Made by a program: the position numbers and the translations under genes. From Winogradskyella psychrotolerans (GTDB lineage: Bacteria > Bacteroidota > Bacteroidia > Flavobacteriales > Flavobacteriaceae): a stretch of 64,000 nucleotides of DNA. A model generated the notes under the pieces. It saw only the letters and a program-made list of their open reading frames with translations, was not told where the DNA came from and did no database searches. Numbering within the stretch: position 1 is the stretch's first letter; each line of letters begins with the position of its first letter. Where the stretch lies: positions 103,666 to 167,665 of the forward strand of contig NZ_JAHKPN010000012.1 in NCBI RefSeq assembly GCF_018860545.1, written 5' to 3'. This document shows, piece after piece, positions 56,066 to 64,000 of this stretch.

Positions 56066-57211
56066 TTATTTCATTTTATCCTGTATTTCATACATTTTAT
56101 CTAACATCATTTCTTTATCGATATATTGAGAAGGCTCTAATAATAATCCAGATTTATAGCGCTGTAACGCTCGCTTTAAATTCCCCTCTTTTTCATTGAT
56201 CATACCTGAATAATAAGCACTTAACATGGATTTAGGGAAATTCTTACTCACTAGTTTTGATAATTTTTGCAATGATTCTAAATCATCCTTTTTATTACTA
56301 GCCGCTGCAATAGCTCTAATATCATTTTCAATCAATGTTTTTTCAAAACCATAAAAATGTTCTATGTCTTCATACTTTTTAATCAAATAATCATAAGGAG
56401 AACCTTCAAAGGTGAGTACTTTCTCTGAATATTCTTTAGCATTAATAGGTTTAAAAGGTGTAAATATCTGATTTAACGCTTTAGGAATCCCTCTACCCAC
56501 TAATGAATAATGATTGGCATCTTCAAAATCATCAAACTTATATAGAAAATTTTTATTTTCTATAGCTGACAAAACCGAGTGACCTTCTACAACTGAAGCT
56601 CTAACCGCTTTTATATCAGCATCTGCAGTAGCCATATAATAAAACATTTCTTTCTGTAATATAGATAAGCGTTGTTGCAATCTGTTTGTCATTTCTGGCG
56701 CAAAATCCGGACTTAAGGCCACATAAGCTCTAAATATAGGATCATCTTTAAAGAGGTAATAATTTATAAAATTAGCACTTAAATCATGCCCAACGATAAT
56801 TCTGAAATTTGAGGCGTTATAATTTTCTTCAATAAACGGCAATAATTCCGCAGCCATAAATTCGTAAAAAGAAGCTCCATTATGTGATGGAAAATAAGAT
56901 TCATCATCATAATAAAAATCATCTACCCTTGTATCTGCCTGATTAATACCAACAACAATACAGTCTGGAATATCTTCCCAATACGATTGGTAATCTATAT
57001 TACCAGCGACTGGTTCAAATAAATAATCACCATCTAAAACGATAATCAAAGGATACGTCCGTTTTTCTTCAGGATTATAATTCCTTGGTAATTGAATTTT
57101 CAATTCGCGTGTACCCTCGAGCTTATAAGAATCAATCGTTTTATAAATTGCTTGGGAATAAACATTAAAGCCGATAAAAAGAGCTATAAGAAGTAGGTGA
57201 AATTTCTTCAT
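56066..57211 (-). CDS. Esterase-D-fold protein, paralogue, also without nucleophile Ser
   Basis: Signal peptide (MKKFHLLLIALFIGFNVYSQ) and the same layout as its neighbour: an esterase fold (YPLIIVLDGDYLFEP), altered elbow GHDLSA (141-146, Asp143), retained DANHYSLV, and a helical TPR-like C-terminus (SMLSAYYSGMINEKEGNLKRALQRYKSG). The start at 57211 is chosen over an ATG 9 nt upstream because it gives a standard signal peptide. The pair arose by duplication, and both copies keep the Ser-to-Asp change, which speaks for selection rather than decay. Confidence 0.8.
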   Translation of the reverse strand: MKKFHLLLIALFIGFNVYSQAIYKTIDSYKLEGTRELKIQLPRNYNPEEKRTYPLIIVLDGDYLFEPVAGNIDYQSYWEDIPDCIVVGINQADTRVDDFYYDDESYFPSHNGASFYEFMAAELLPFIEENYNASNFRIIVGHDLSANFINYYLFKDDPIFRAYVALSPDFAPEMTNRLQQRLSILQKEMFYYMATADADIKAVRASVVEGHSVLSAIENKNFLYKFDDFEDANHYSLVGRGIPKALNQIFTPFKPINAKEYSEKVLTFEGSPYDYLIKKYEDIEHFYGFEKTLIENDIRAIAAASNKKDDLESLQKLSKLVSKNFPKSMLSAYYSGMINEKEGNLKRALQRYKSGLLLEPSQYIDKEMMLDKMYEIQDKMK

Positions 57212-57256
57212 ATTATGCATAATTAAAAATTATTTGAAGTAAGATAAAAATATTTT

Positions 57257-58216
57257 TTATACTATTGATTTCTTTCTATTGTAAATAGGTAAATATAACA
57301 ATGATAACCCACCAATAACAATAATAATTAACGTTTGGGTTGACCATACTATCCATCCAAACGCTCTACTCGGATCATCCGCCATTCCAAACAATGAAAA
57401 AGCAATAACAACTGCTTCAGGAAATGAACCAATGCCACCATTGGTGGCTGCAATACTGAAACTAGAGAGGATAAATCCAATAAGAATTGCAGCTAATGTT
57501 ATGTTCTGTAATTCAGGCAAGGCAAATGTAGTCACATAAAACATCAGTACATACATTGCCCAAATAAACAAAGTATGCCCAATAAAAGCCCACTTTTTTT
57601 TCATTTTAAAAATACTAAGTGCTCCTTCCAATAAACCAAAAACAAATCCTTTAACTTTTAATGCGAATTTAGATCTACCCTTCCTTATAAATAAGAATAA
57701 CAACAAAGCTCCCAAAAACATTAGTACTCCAACTAACACTAAAGACGTTGAATTAAATTTACCTTTAAAAAAAGTATATATAAATTCGAATTCTAAAAAA
57801 AAGGCAATACATACAATTAACAGCAACATAATTGTATCAGCTATGCGTTCCGCAACTATAGTTCCAAAACCTTTATCAAACGGAATGTCTTCATAATTCT
57901 TTAAAATCGTAGCTCTTGCAACCTCTCCTGCACGTGGAATAGTGAAATTAATGAGATAGGCGGCATAGACTCCCATTAAACTATTTCCAAATTTTGGTTT
58001 AAATCCCAAAGGTTCCACCATAAATAGCCAACGGTATGCCCTAGACATATGACTCAAAATACCTAAACTAACACCAAGAACTATCCAAGTGTAATCAGCA
58101 TCCTTAAAATACTGAATTAACGTAGGAATAGAAATTTTAGATAAAGAATACCACACCAGTCCAACTCCTAAGAGTAATGGCAATACAACTTTTAGAGTGG
58201 ATTTAGCTTTAGCCAC
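57257..58216 (-). CDS. YbhN/UPF0104-family inner-membrane protein
   Basis: A 319-residue protein with about 8 hydrophobic segments, of the lysylphosphatidylglycerol-synthase transmembrane-region family. Family patterns include RAYRWLFMVEPLGFKP, NFTIPRAGEVARA and ATNGGIGSFPEAVVIAFSLFG. Members are linked to lipid or lipid-intermediate movement; the substrate is unknown here. It begins 4 nt after panD, so it is in the panC-panD operon. Confidence 0.88.
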   Translation of the reverse strand: MAKAKSTLKVVLPLLLGVGLVWYSLSKISIPTLIQYFKDADYTWIVLGVSLGILSHMSRAYRWLFMVEPLGFKPKFGNSLMGVYAAYLINFTIPRAGEVARATILKNYEDIPFDKGFGTIVAERIADTIMLLLIVCIAFFLEFEFIYTFFKGKFNSTSLVLVGVLMFLGALLLFLFIRKGRSKFALKVKGFVFGLLEGALSIFKMKKKWAFIGHTLFIWAMYVLMFYVTTFALPELQNITLAAILIGFILSSFSIAATNGGIGSFPEAVVIAFSLFGMADDPSRAFGWIVWSTQTLIIIVIGGLSLLYLPIYNRKKSIV

Positions 58217-58220
58217 CGGT

Positions 58221-58571
58221 TTACTTTAGGAGGTTCGTAGCTTCGTCAGGAAATACCAATGAAGGTTTAAATACTTTCGCTTCTTCAATATCCATAAATG
58301 CGTAAGTAATAAGAATAAGCGTGTCTCCTACAGCCACTTTGCGTGCTGCAGCTCCATTAAGGGTAATTTCACCACTATTACGAGGACCAGGAATACAATA
58401 CGTTTCCAAGCGCTCACCATTGTCATTATTAACAATCTGAACCTTTTCGCCTTGTATAATATTAGCAGCTTCCATTAAGTCTTCGTCAATGGTTATACTA
58501 CCAATATAATTAAGTTTGGCACCTGTAACCTTTACACGATGAATTTTAGATTTAACAACTTGTATTTGCAT
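58221..58571 (-). CDS. panD: Aspartate 1-decarboxylase
   Basis: Makes beta-alanine from aspartate for pantothenate. The 116-residue proenzyme has the self-cleavage site YIGSITID, between Gly24 and Ser25, which creates the pyruvoyl group. It is 13 nt after panC and 4 nt before the YbhN-like gene; PanC uses its product. Confidence 0.96.
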   Translation of the reverse strand: MQIQVVKSKIHRVKVTGAKLNYIGSITIDEDLMEAANIIQGEKVQIVNNDNGERLETYCIPGPRNSGEITLNGAAARKVAVGDTLILITYAFMDIEEAKVFKPSLVFPDEATNLLK

Positions 58572-58584
58572 ACCACAAAGATAA

Positions 58585-59436
58585 TTAATTTAAAGCGATA
58601 TTATCTATCAATCTTATATCGCCTGCATATGTAGCTATAAACGCTCTATATGACTTTTTTGTTGATTTTCGTTTTACTGGTTTTAGAGTTGCTATGTCGG
58701 CAATTATAAAATACTCTAGTTCTAAGAGCGGTTGGTTTTTAAATTGCGAATTAACCCATTCCGTTACTGTTGTAGCACTTTTTGTGCCAAACTTTACTTT
58801 GGCAGCTTTTAGCGTTTCGTATATAAATGGAGCAGCAATTCTATGGTCTAGAGATAATCTTGCATTTCTAGAACTCATAGCCAAACCATCCGCTGCTCTA
58901 TGAATTGGACAGCCGATAATCTCAACAGGTATATGATGTAATTCTACAAGTTTTCTAATAATTTGTAATTGCTGAAAATCCTTTTCTCCAAAATAAGCAC
59001 GATGTGGCGCTACTATTTCCAACAATCGCTTAACAATGGTGCCAACTCCATCAAAATGTCCTTTTCTAAAAGCACCTTCCATTTCATGTTCCAAACCTTC
59101 AAAGGTAAAAGTTTCCGACGCAATATGGTCTCCGTAAATATCATCAGCAGACGGAGCGTAAACAATAATACGATCAGAATTCACTGTACTTAAGAGTGAC
59201 ATATCAGCCTCTAAAGTTCTTGGGTATTTCACCAAATCTTCCTTATTATCAAATTGGGTAGGATTAACAAAAATACTGACCACCACAAGATCGTTTTCCA
59301 ACAATCCGCTATTAACCAATGACAAATGCCCTTGATGTAATGCTCCCATGGTTGGTACAAATCCAATAGTACTACCATTAGCTTTTAACACACCAATATG
59401 AGCTGATAATTCTTCTTTATTTTTAAAGTTCTTCAA
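58585..59436 (-). CDS. panC: Pantothenate synthetase
   Basis: Joins pantoate and beta-alanine with ATP. The 283 residues show the HxGH site in [14 protein letters not shown] (His34, His37), [24 protein letters not shown] and the SSRNARLS loop. It is the first gene of panC-panD-YbhN and is divergent from the starch-synthase-like gene. Confidence 0.97.
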   Translation of the reverse strand: MKNFKNKEELSAHIGVLKANGSTIGFVPTMGALHQGHLSLVNSGLLENDLVVVSIFVNPTQFDNKEDLVKYPRTLEADMSLLSTVNSDRIIVYAPSADDIYGDHIASETFTFEGLEHEMEGAFRKGHFDGVGTIVKRLLEIVAPHRAYFGEKDFQQLQIIRKLVELHHIPVEIIGCPIHRAADGLAMSSRNARLSLDHRIAAPFIYETLKAAKVKFGTKSATTVTEWVNSQFKNQPLLELEYFIIADIATLKPVKRKSTKKSYRAFIATYAGDIRLIDNIALN

Positions 59437-59500
59437 TGCCGTAACAAAAGTTTAACGCATGCAAACATAATATAATACTAGCAATCTGCCCAAAATTTTG

Positions 59501-59508
59501 TAATTTTG
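59501..59508 (+). promoter_or_regulatory. Candidate -7 element of the starch-synthase-like gene
   Basis: TAATTTTG fits TAnnTTTG and lies 37 bp before the chosen start. The -33 element is not clear. Confidence 0.35.
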
Positions 59509-59545
59509 CATGTTTTTTACTATCAATATCAAAAGCAGCAGATTT

Positions 59546-60358
59546 ATGAAAGATAAACGAATATTATATGTGTCCTCGGAAGTTGTTCCATATTTACCAG
59601 AAACTGAAATTTCTTCAATGTCCTTTGAAGCCCCAAGAATGGTAAACAAACAAGGAGGTCAAATAAGAATATTTATGCCTCGCTTTGGAAATATTAATGA
59701 AAGAAGACACCAATTACACGAAGTTATCAGACTTTCTGGTATTAATTTAGTGATTAATGATTTAGACATGCCATTGATTATTAAGGTAGCGTCTATCCCT
59801 AAAGAACGTATTCAAGTTTACTTTATAGATAATGAAGATTATTTTAAAAGAAAAGCAACTTTAACTGATGAAAACGGCCAATTATTTTCAGACAATGATG
59901 AACGCGCCATTTTCTTTGCAAAAGGTGTTATAGAAACTGTTAAAAAATTGAATTGGGCACCAGATATTATTCATGTGAATGGTTGGCTAGCCTCCCTATT
60001 ACCATTATACTTAAAGGAATTTTACAAAACAGAACCTTTATTCACTGAAAGTAAAATAGTTACCTCTGTATACAATCAAAGCTTTGAAGGCACGTTAGAT
60101 AAAGACATGATTTCTAAAGTGAATTTTGATGGATTAGATGCCGAAACAACGGAACTGCTGAAGCAACCTGATTATATTAATTTAATGAAAGTTGCTATAG
60201 ATAACTCTGATGCTATTATTAGAGGTTCTGAGGAATTACCTGAAGAATTAGACACTTATTTAAACGATCTAACCAAACCTGTATTAGAGTATTATTCAAT
60301 TGAAGAATTTGCAGATCCTTACACAGAGTTTTATAATAACACTGTATCAAACAGTTAA
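59546..60358 (+). CDS. Starch/glycogen-synthase-like protein with the N-terminal domain only
   Basis: A ~270-residue protein that resembles the first Rossmann domain of GT5 glycogen synthase: ILYVSSEVVPY at the start, FMPRFGNINER, DIIHVNGWLASLLPLYLK and ITVY-type strands. The ADP-glucose site KTGGLGD is absent (PETEISSMSF in its place) and the C-terminal GT-B half is missing (family length ~480). It is therefore unlikely to be an active synthase. I chose the ATG at 59546 (MKDKRILYV); the earlier one adds 12 residues. The DUF4270 gene follows after 8 nt. This short form is common in Bacteroidota next to panC. Confidence 0.8.
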   Translation: MKDKRILYVSSEVVPYLPETEISSMSFEAPRMVNKQGGQIRIFMPRFGNINERRHQLHEVIRLSGINLVINDLDMPLIIKVASIPKERIQVYFIDNEDYFKRKATLTDENGQLFSDNDERAIFFAKGVIETVKKLNWAPDIIHVNGWLASLLPLYLKEFYKTEPLFTESKIVTSVYNQSFEGTLDKDMISKVNFDGLDAETTELLKQPDYINLMKVAIDNSDAIIRGSEELPEELDTYLNDLTKPVLEYYSIEEFADPYTEFYNNTVSNS

Positions 60359-60366
60359 TATTACCT

Positions 60367-62097
60367 ATGAAAAAAAATAGAATTGTCCTTCAAATCATAT
60401 CTTTTGGCCTTATTATTTTAAGTTTTATTGCCTGTGACGATGATTATGCAACCCTAGAGTCGGATGTTATCAACGGTGGTATAGCCACAAATTTTGATAT
60501 AGACACTGATCAATACGACGTAATTACTTACACAAAAGCTCTAGCACCAGTCCAAACAAATCGTCTTCAATTAACCACATTAGGCATTTATGATGACATA
60601 TATGGTAGAACAACCTCAAGTTTTGTAACCCAATTAACACCAACGACCTATAATCCAGATTTTGGAGATGAAGCTAAGGTTGACTCTGTCGTTGTAACGC
60701 TCCCATATTTTAGTACTATTACCGGAACTGATGATGATGGCAATCTTACTTACAGCCTAGATTCAGTAATATCAAAAGGAGAGGATTACAGTAAAATAAA
60801 GTTAAGCATCTTTGAAAACAACTATTTTATTAGAGATTTTGACCCAACTGCTGGTTTTGGAGAACAACAAGCTTATTTTTCAGATAAAACCGCTTCAGCA
60901 TCTGAAACAATAGCAACTACTGCTTTAGAGGGTACAGAACTTACGTTTGTTGACTATGACGATAACACGGGTAGTATTATGACGGTAGTGGGTAATGAAA
61001 TTGACATAAACGAGAAAGCTTATAGCTTAAAAGACGTTAATGAATTAGATGAAAATGGTGATAAAACGTTATTATCAAATCAACCTCCGGCAATAAGAAT
61101 TATGTTAGACCCAGAGTTTTGGGAAAATAAAATATTGGCAAAAGAAGGTGATGCTGTTTTAAGTAACTTAAATAATTTTACAGATTATTTTAGAGGTCTT
61201 TATTTTAAAGCGGAGGCCGTAGATGATGATGGTAGTTTTATGATTTTAAACACAGGAAGCGCAAACAACGCAAACATCACAATTTATTACTCAAAATTGA
61301 CGGCATCAACCACAGACGATGCAGATGAAAGAGATAGCTCAACTTACGTTCTTAATTTAGGTTCAAATAAAATTAATTTTCTTGAAAATGATTTTACTCT
61401 ACCATTAGCTGATGGAGATTCTGATGCTGGTGATAGTAGAATCTATTTAAAAGGTGGACAAGGTGCTATTGCTGGCATCAAATTATTTGAAGGTTATGAT
61501 GATGAAGCTGGCATGAGTATCTATGACAAATTTAAAAGTGATTTTGTCAATTTAGAAGATAATAAATTCGAGAGTTCTAAACGCTTAGTTAACGAGGCAA
61601 ATCTTGTTTTTTATGTAGATAGAGATCAATTAGACATGCTAAATGAAGACCCAGACAACGAACCTAATCGTCTTTACTTGTATGATGCAGTAAATAAAAC
61701 ACCGTTAATCGATTATTATTTAGATGCCTCTAATAGCTCTTTACCTTCGTATTCTAGAATTAGACATCTTGGTCGGTTAGAACGTGTAGATGACGAACCA
61801 AGTAATAAAGGTGTAAAATACAAATTGAGAATAACCGAGCATATCAATAATTTATTACTAAGAGATTCTACAAATGTTGAACTTGGCTTAGCGGTTTCTC
61901 TCAATGTAAATATTGAAGACCCAAGTGTTAGCATTTCGCAGAACAAGGTACAAACCGTTGACGATTTAGATTTAACAGTCCCTGTAAGTTCTATTCTATC
62001 ACCTAGAGGAACAATATTGTATGGTAATAATACACCTGAATCTGATGAAAGTAAACGTGTATATTTAGAAATATATTATACAGAACCAAATTTCTAA
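60367..62097 (+). CDS. DUF4270-family lipoprotein
   Basis: Lipoprotein signal with Cys23 (ILSFIAC), followed by DDDYATLESDVI and a ~550-residue beta-rich body of the DUF4270 family (VDSVVVTLPYF, FKSDFVNLEDNKF, LYLYD). Function is unknown. It lies between the starch-synthase-like gene (8 nt) and glmS (12 nt), which suggests one operon and a link to cell-envelope sugar metabolism. Confidence 0.85.
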   Translation: MKKNRIVLQIISFGLIILSFIACDDDYATLESDVINGGIATNFDIDTDQYDVITYTKALAPVQTNRLQLTTLGIYDDIYGRTTSSFVTQLTPTTYNPDFGDEAKVDSVVVTLPYFSTITGTDDDGNLTYSLDSVISKGEDYSKIKLSIFENNYFIRDFDPTAGFGEQQAYFSDKTASASETIATTALEGTELTFVDYDDNTGSIMTVVGNEIDINEKAYSLKDVNELDENGDKTLLSNQPPAIRIMLDPEFWENKILAKEGDAVLSNLNNFTDYFRGLYFKAEAVDDDGSFMILNTGSANNANITIYYSKLTASTTDDADERDSSTYVLNLGSNKINFLENDFTLPLADGDSDAGDSRIYLKGGQGAIAGIKLFEGYDDEAGMSIYDKFKSDFVNLEDNKFESSKRLVNEANLVFYVDRDQLDMLNEDPDNEPNRLYLYDAVNKTPLIDYYLDASNSSLPSYSRIRHLGRLERVDDEPSNKGVKYKLRITEHINNLLLRDSTNVELGLAVSLNVNIEDPSVSISQNKVQTVDDLDLTVPVSSILSPRGTILYGNNTPESDESKRVYLEIYYTEPNF

Positions 62098-62109
62098 AAA
62101 CAAAGAACT

Positions 62110-63957
62110 ATGTGTGGAATTGTTGGATACATTGGCCATAGAGAGGCTTATCCTATTATTATTAAAGGTCTTCAAAGACTAGAATATAGAGGTTATGATA
62201 GTGCTGGTATTGCCTTATATGATGGCAACGAGATTAAGCTATCAAAAACTAAAGGCAAAGTTTCTGACCTTAAAAATAAAATAGAGAATGAAATCTCTAC
62301 AAAAGCAACTTTAGGGATTGGCCATACACGTTGGGCTACACACGGTGTACCAAACGATGTCAATTCTCACCCACACTACTCCAACTCTGGGGATTTAGTC
62401 ATTATCCATAATGGTATAATTGAGAACTACGACTCACTTAAAAAAGAATTAATCAAACGCGGTTATACATTTCAGTCAGAAACAGACACTGAAGTATTAA
62501 TTAATCTTATTGAAGAAGTAAAGAAAAACGATAATCTAAAGCTAGGCAAAGCTGTTCAAATCGCTCTAAACCAAGTGGTCGGAGCTTATGCTATTGCCGT
62601 TTTTGATAAAAACAAACCGAATGAAATTGTTGTAGCAAAACTCGGTAGCCCTTTAGCCATTGGTATTGGTGAAGATGAGTTTTTTATTGCAAGTGATGCT
62701 TCCCCTTTTATAGAATATACCAAAAATGCTATTTATCTTGAAGATGAAGAAATGGCAATTATTAGAAGAGGTAAACATATAAAGGTCAGAAAAATTAAGA
62801 ATGATACCTTAGTAGATCCTTATGTTCAAGAACTTCAACTTAATTTAGAGCAAATTGAAAAAGGAGGTTACGATCACTTTATGCTTAAAGAGATCTACGA
62901 ACAACCCAGTGCGATTTTAGACACCTTTAGAGGTCGTTTATTAAGCAACGAAGCCTTAATTAAATTGGCAGGTGTTGAAGATAACATGAAAAAATTCTTA
63001 GCAGCTGACCGAATTATCATTGTAGCTTGTGGTACATCTTGGCATGCTGGTTTAGTTGCAGAATATATTTTTGAAGATTTAGCAAGAATTCCTGTCGAAG
63101 TAGAATATGCTTCAGAATTTAGATATAGAAATCCGGTAATCACAGAAAAAGATGTTGTTATTGCGATTTCTCAATCCGGAGAAACTGCAGATACCTTGGC
63201 TGCCATCAAATTAGCAAAATCTAAAGGAGCTTTTGTTTTTGGTGTATGTAATGTTGTGGGTTCAACTATAGCAAGAGAAACAGACGCAGGCGCCTATACA
63301 CATGCTGGTCCAGAAATTGGAGTTGCATCAACAAAAGCCTTTACAACTCAGATTACGGTGTTGACATTAATTGCATTGCGTTTAGCCAGAGCTAAAGGCA
63401 CCATGTCGAGTTCAGAATTTAGACACCACCTCATTGAGTTAGAAACCATACCTAGCAAAGTTGAAGAAGCATTAAAATCTGATGCTTACGTAAAAACAGT
63501 GTCAGATATATATAAAGACTCAACTAATTTCTTGTACTTAGGTCGTGGATTTAATTTTCCAGTGGCATTAGAAGGGGCATTAAAATTAAAAGAGATTTCT
63601 TATATACACGCAGAAGGCTATCCAGCTGCAGAAATGAAGCATGGTCCAATTGCCTTAATTGACGAACAAATGCCAGTCGTTGTCATTGCAACTAAAAAAG
63701 GCCACTATGAAAAAGTGGTAAGCAACATTCAAGAAATAAAATCTAGAAAAGGTAAAATAATTGGTATTGTAACGAAAGGAGATACTAGTGTTAAAGAATT
63801 AGCCGATCATGTCATCGAAGTTCCAGAAACCTTAGAATGCTTAACACCATTATTAACGACGATACCTTTACAGTTATTATCTTATCATATTGCTGTAATG
63901 TTAGATAAAAATGTAGATCAACCGAGAAATTTAGCAAAATCGGTAACCGTAGAATAA
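62110..63957 (+). CDS. glmS: Glutamine-fructose-6-phosphate aminotransferase
   Basis: Makes glucosamine-6-phosphate from fructose-6-phosphate and glutamine, the entry to peptidoglycan and LPS amino sugars. The 615 residues show catalytic Cys2 (MCGIVGYIG), the glutaminase site GHTRWATHG, and two SIS domains (ACGTSWHAG, SQSGETADT, GRGFNFPVALEGALKLKEI), ending AKSVTVE as in the family. It is the third gene of the operon and ends at a hairpin. Confidence 0.98.
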   Translation: MCGIVGYIGHREAYPIIIKGLQRLEYRGYDSAGIALYDGNEIKLSKTKGKVSDLKNKIENEISTKATLGIGHTRWATHGVPNDVNSHPHYSNSGDLVIIHNGIIENYDSLKKELIKRGYTFQSETDTEVLINLIEEVKKNDNLKLGKAVQIALNQVVGAYAIAVFDKNKPNEIVVAKLGSPLAIGIGEDEFFIASDASPFIEYTKNAIYLEDEEMAIIRRGKHIKVRKIKNDTLVDPYVQELQLNLEQIEKGGYDHFMLKEIYEQPSAILDTFRGRLLSNEALIKLAGVEDNMKKFLAADRIIIVACGTSWHAGLVAEYIFEDLARIPVEVEYASEFRYRNPVITEKDVVIAISQSGETADTLAAIKLAKSKGAFVFGVCNVVGSTIARETDAGAYTHAGPEIGVASTKAFTTQITVLTLIALRLARAKGTMSSSEFRHHLIELETIPSKVEEALKSDAYVKTVSDIYKDSTNFLYLGRGFNFPVALEGALKLKEISYIHAEGYPAAEMKHGPIALIDEQMPVVVIATKKGHYEKVVSNIQEIKSRKGKIIGIVTKGDTSVKELADHVIEVPETLECLTPLLTTIPLQLLSYHIAVMLDKNVDQPRNLAKSVTVE

Positions 63958-63958
63958 C

Positions 63959-63995
63959 TTTAAAGCGTTATAGAATTTTTTAAAAACGCTTTAAA
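63959..63995 (+). terminator. Hairpin after glmS
   Basis: An 11-bp stem (TTTAAAGCGTT / AACGCTTTAAA) with a 15-nt loop begins right after the glmS stop. The T tract that would follow a strong terminator is short, and the window ends here. Confidence 0.55.
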
Positions 63996-64000
63996 ATTGA

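Overview
The window is AT-rich chromosomal DNA from a member of the Bacteroidota, most likely a marine Flavobacteriaceae that grows on brown-algal polysaccharide. The evidence is SusC/SusD pairs, type IX secretion (T9SS) C-terminal domains, promoters of the TTG-N19-TAnnTTTG type, lipoprotein signal peptides of the Bacteroidota kind, an eukaryote-like long IleS and a Ctc-type L25. No transposase, integrase, phage gene or CRISPR array was seen.

Region 1 (1 to about 32.0 kb) is an alginate utilisation locus whose left end runs out of the window. At the left is the kdgK - pyrophosphate-type phosphofructokinase - kdgA - short LacI operon. It is divergent from a full-length LacI regulator, with two perfect palindromic operators between them. 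Next come a PL6 alginate lyase and a heparinase-I-like polysaccharide lyase with a T9SS tail; a close paralogue of the latter is cut by the window start. Leftward operons follow: SusC1-SusD1; GntR-MFS-SDR; SusC2-SusD2-PKD lipoprotein; PL17-KdgF; and PL6-PL7-Nramp-like transporter-ManA.

The genes make a complete route. Outer-membrane and secreted lyases (PL6, PL7, PL6) cut alginate. Two SusCD systems import oligomers. PL17 releases unsaturated monomers, KdgF opens them to DEH, and the MFS carrier moves uronates into the cytoplasm. The SDR reduces DEH to KDG, then KdgK and KdgA give pyruvate and glyceraldehyde-3-phosphate. A PPi-type PFK in the same operon could serve reversible gluconeogenic flux. 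Four operons share one promoter design: a TAnnTTTG box that runs into tandem TGGTWWACCA boxes with an exact 13-bp period. These are the likely sites of the GntR regulator.

Region 2 (32.2 to 64 kb) is core chromosome: tRNA-Leu(CAA), prs, rplY, a patatin/beta-barrel protein, uvrC, a RimB-RimK-deacylase-FthC operon, lspA, a DUF4097-like protein, dksA, ileS, a 2135-residue T9SS surface protein, radA, two esterase-fold proteins that lack the nucleophile serine, a YbhN-like membrane protein, panD, panC, a degenerate starch-synthase-like protein, a DUF4270 lipoprotein and glmS.

The items most worth a second look are the Nramp-fold transporter in the alginate operon, which lacks the metal-binding motifs and carries a frameshift at an A10 tract; the tandem 13-bp operator architecture; and the PPi-PFK placed in the KDG operon.
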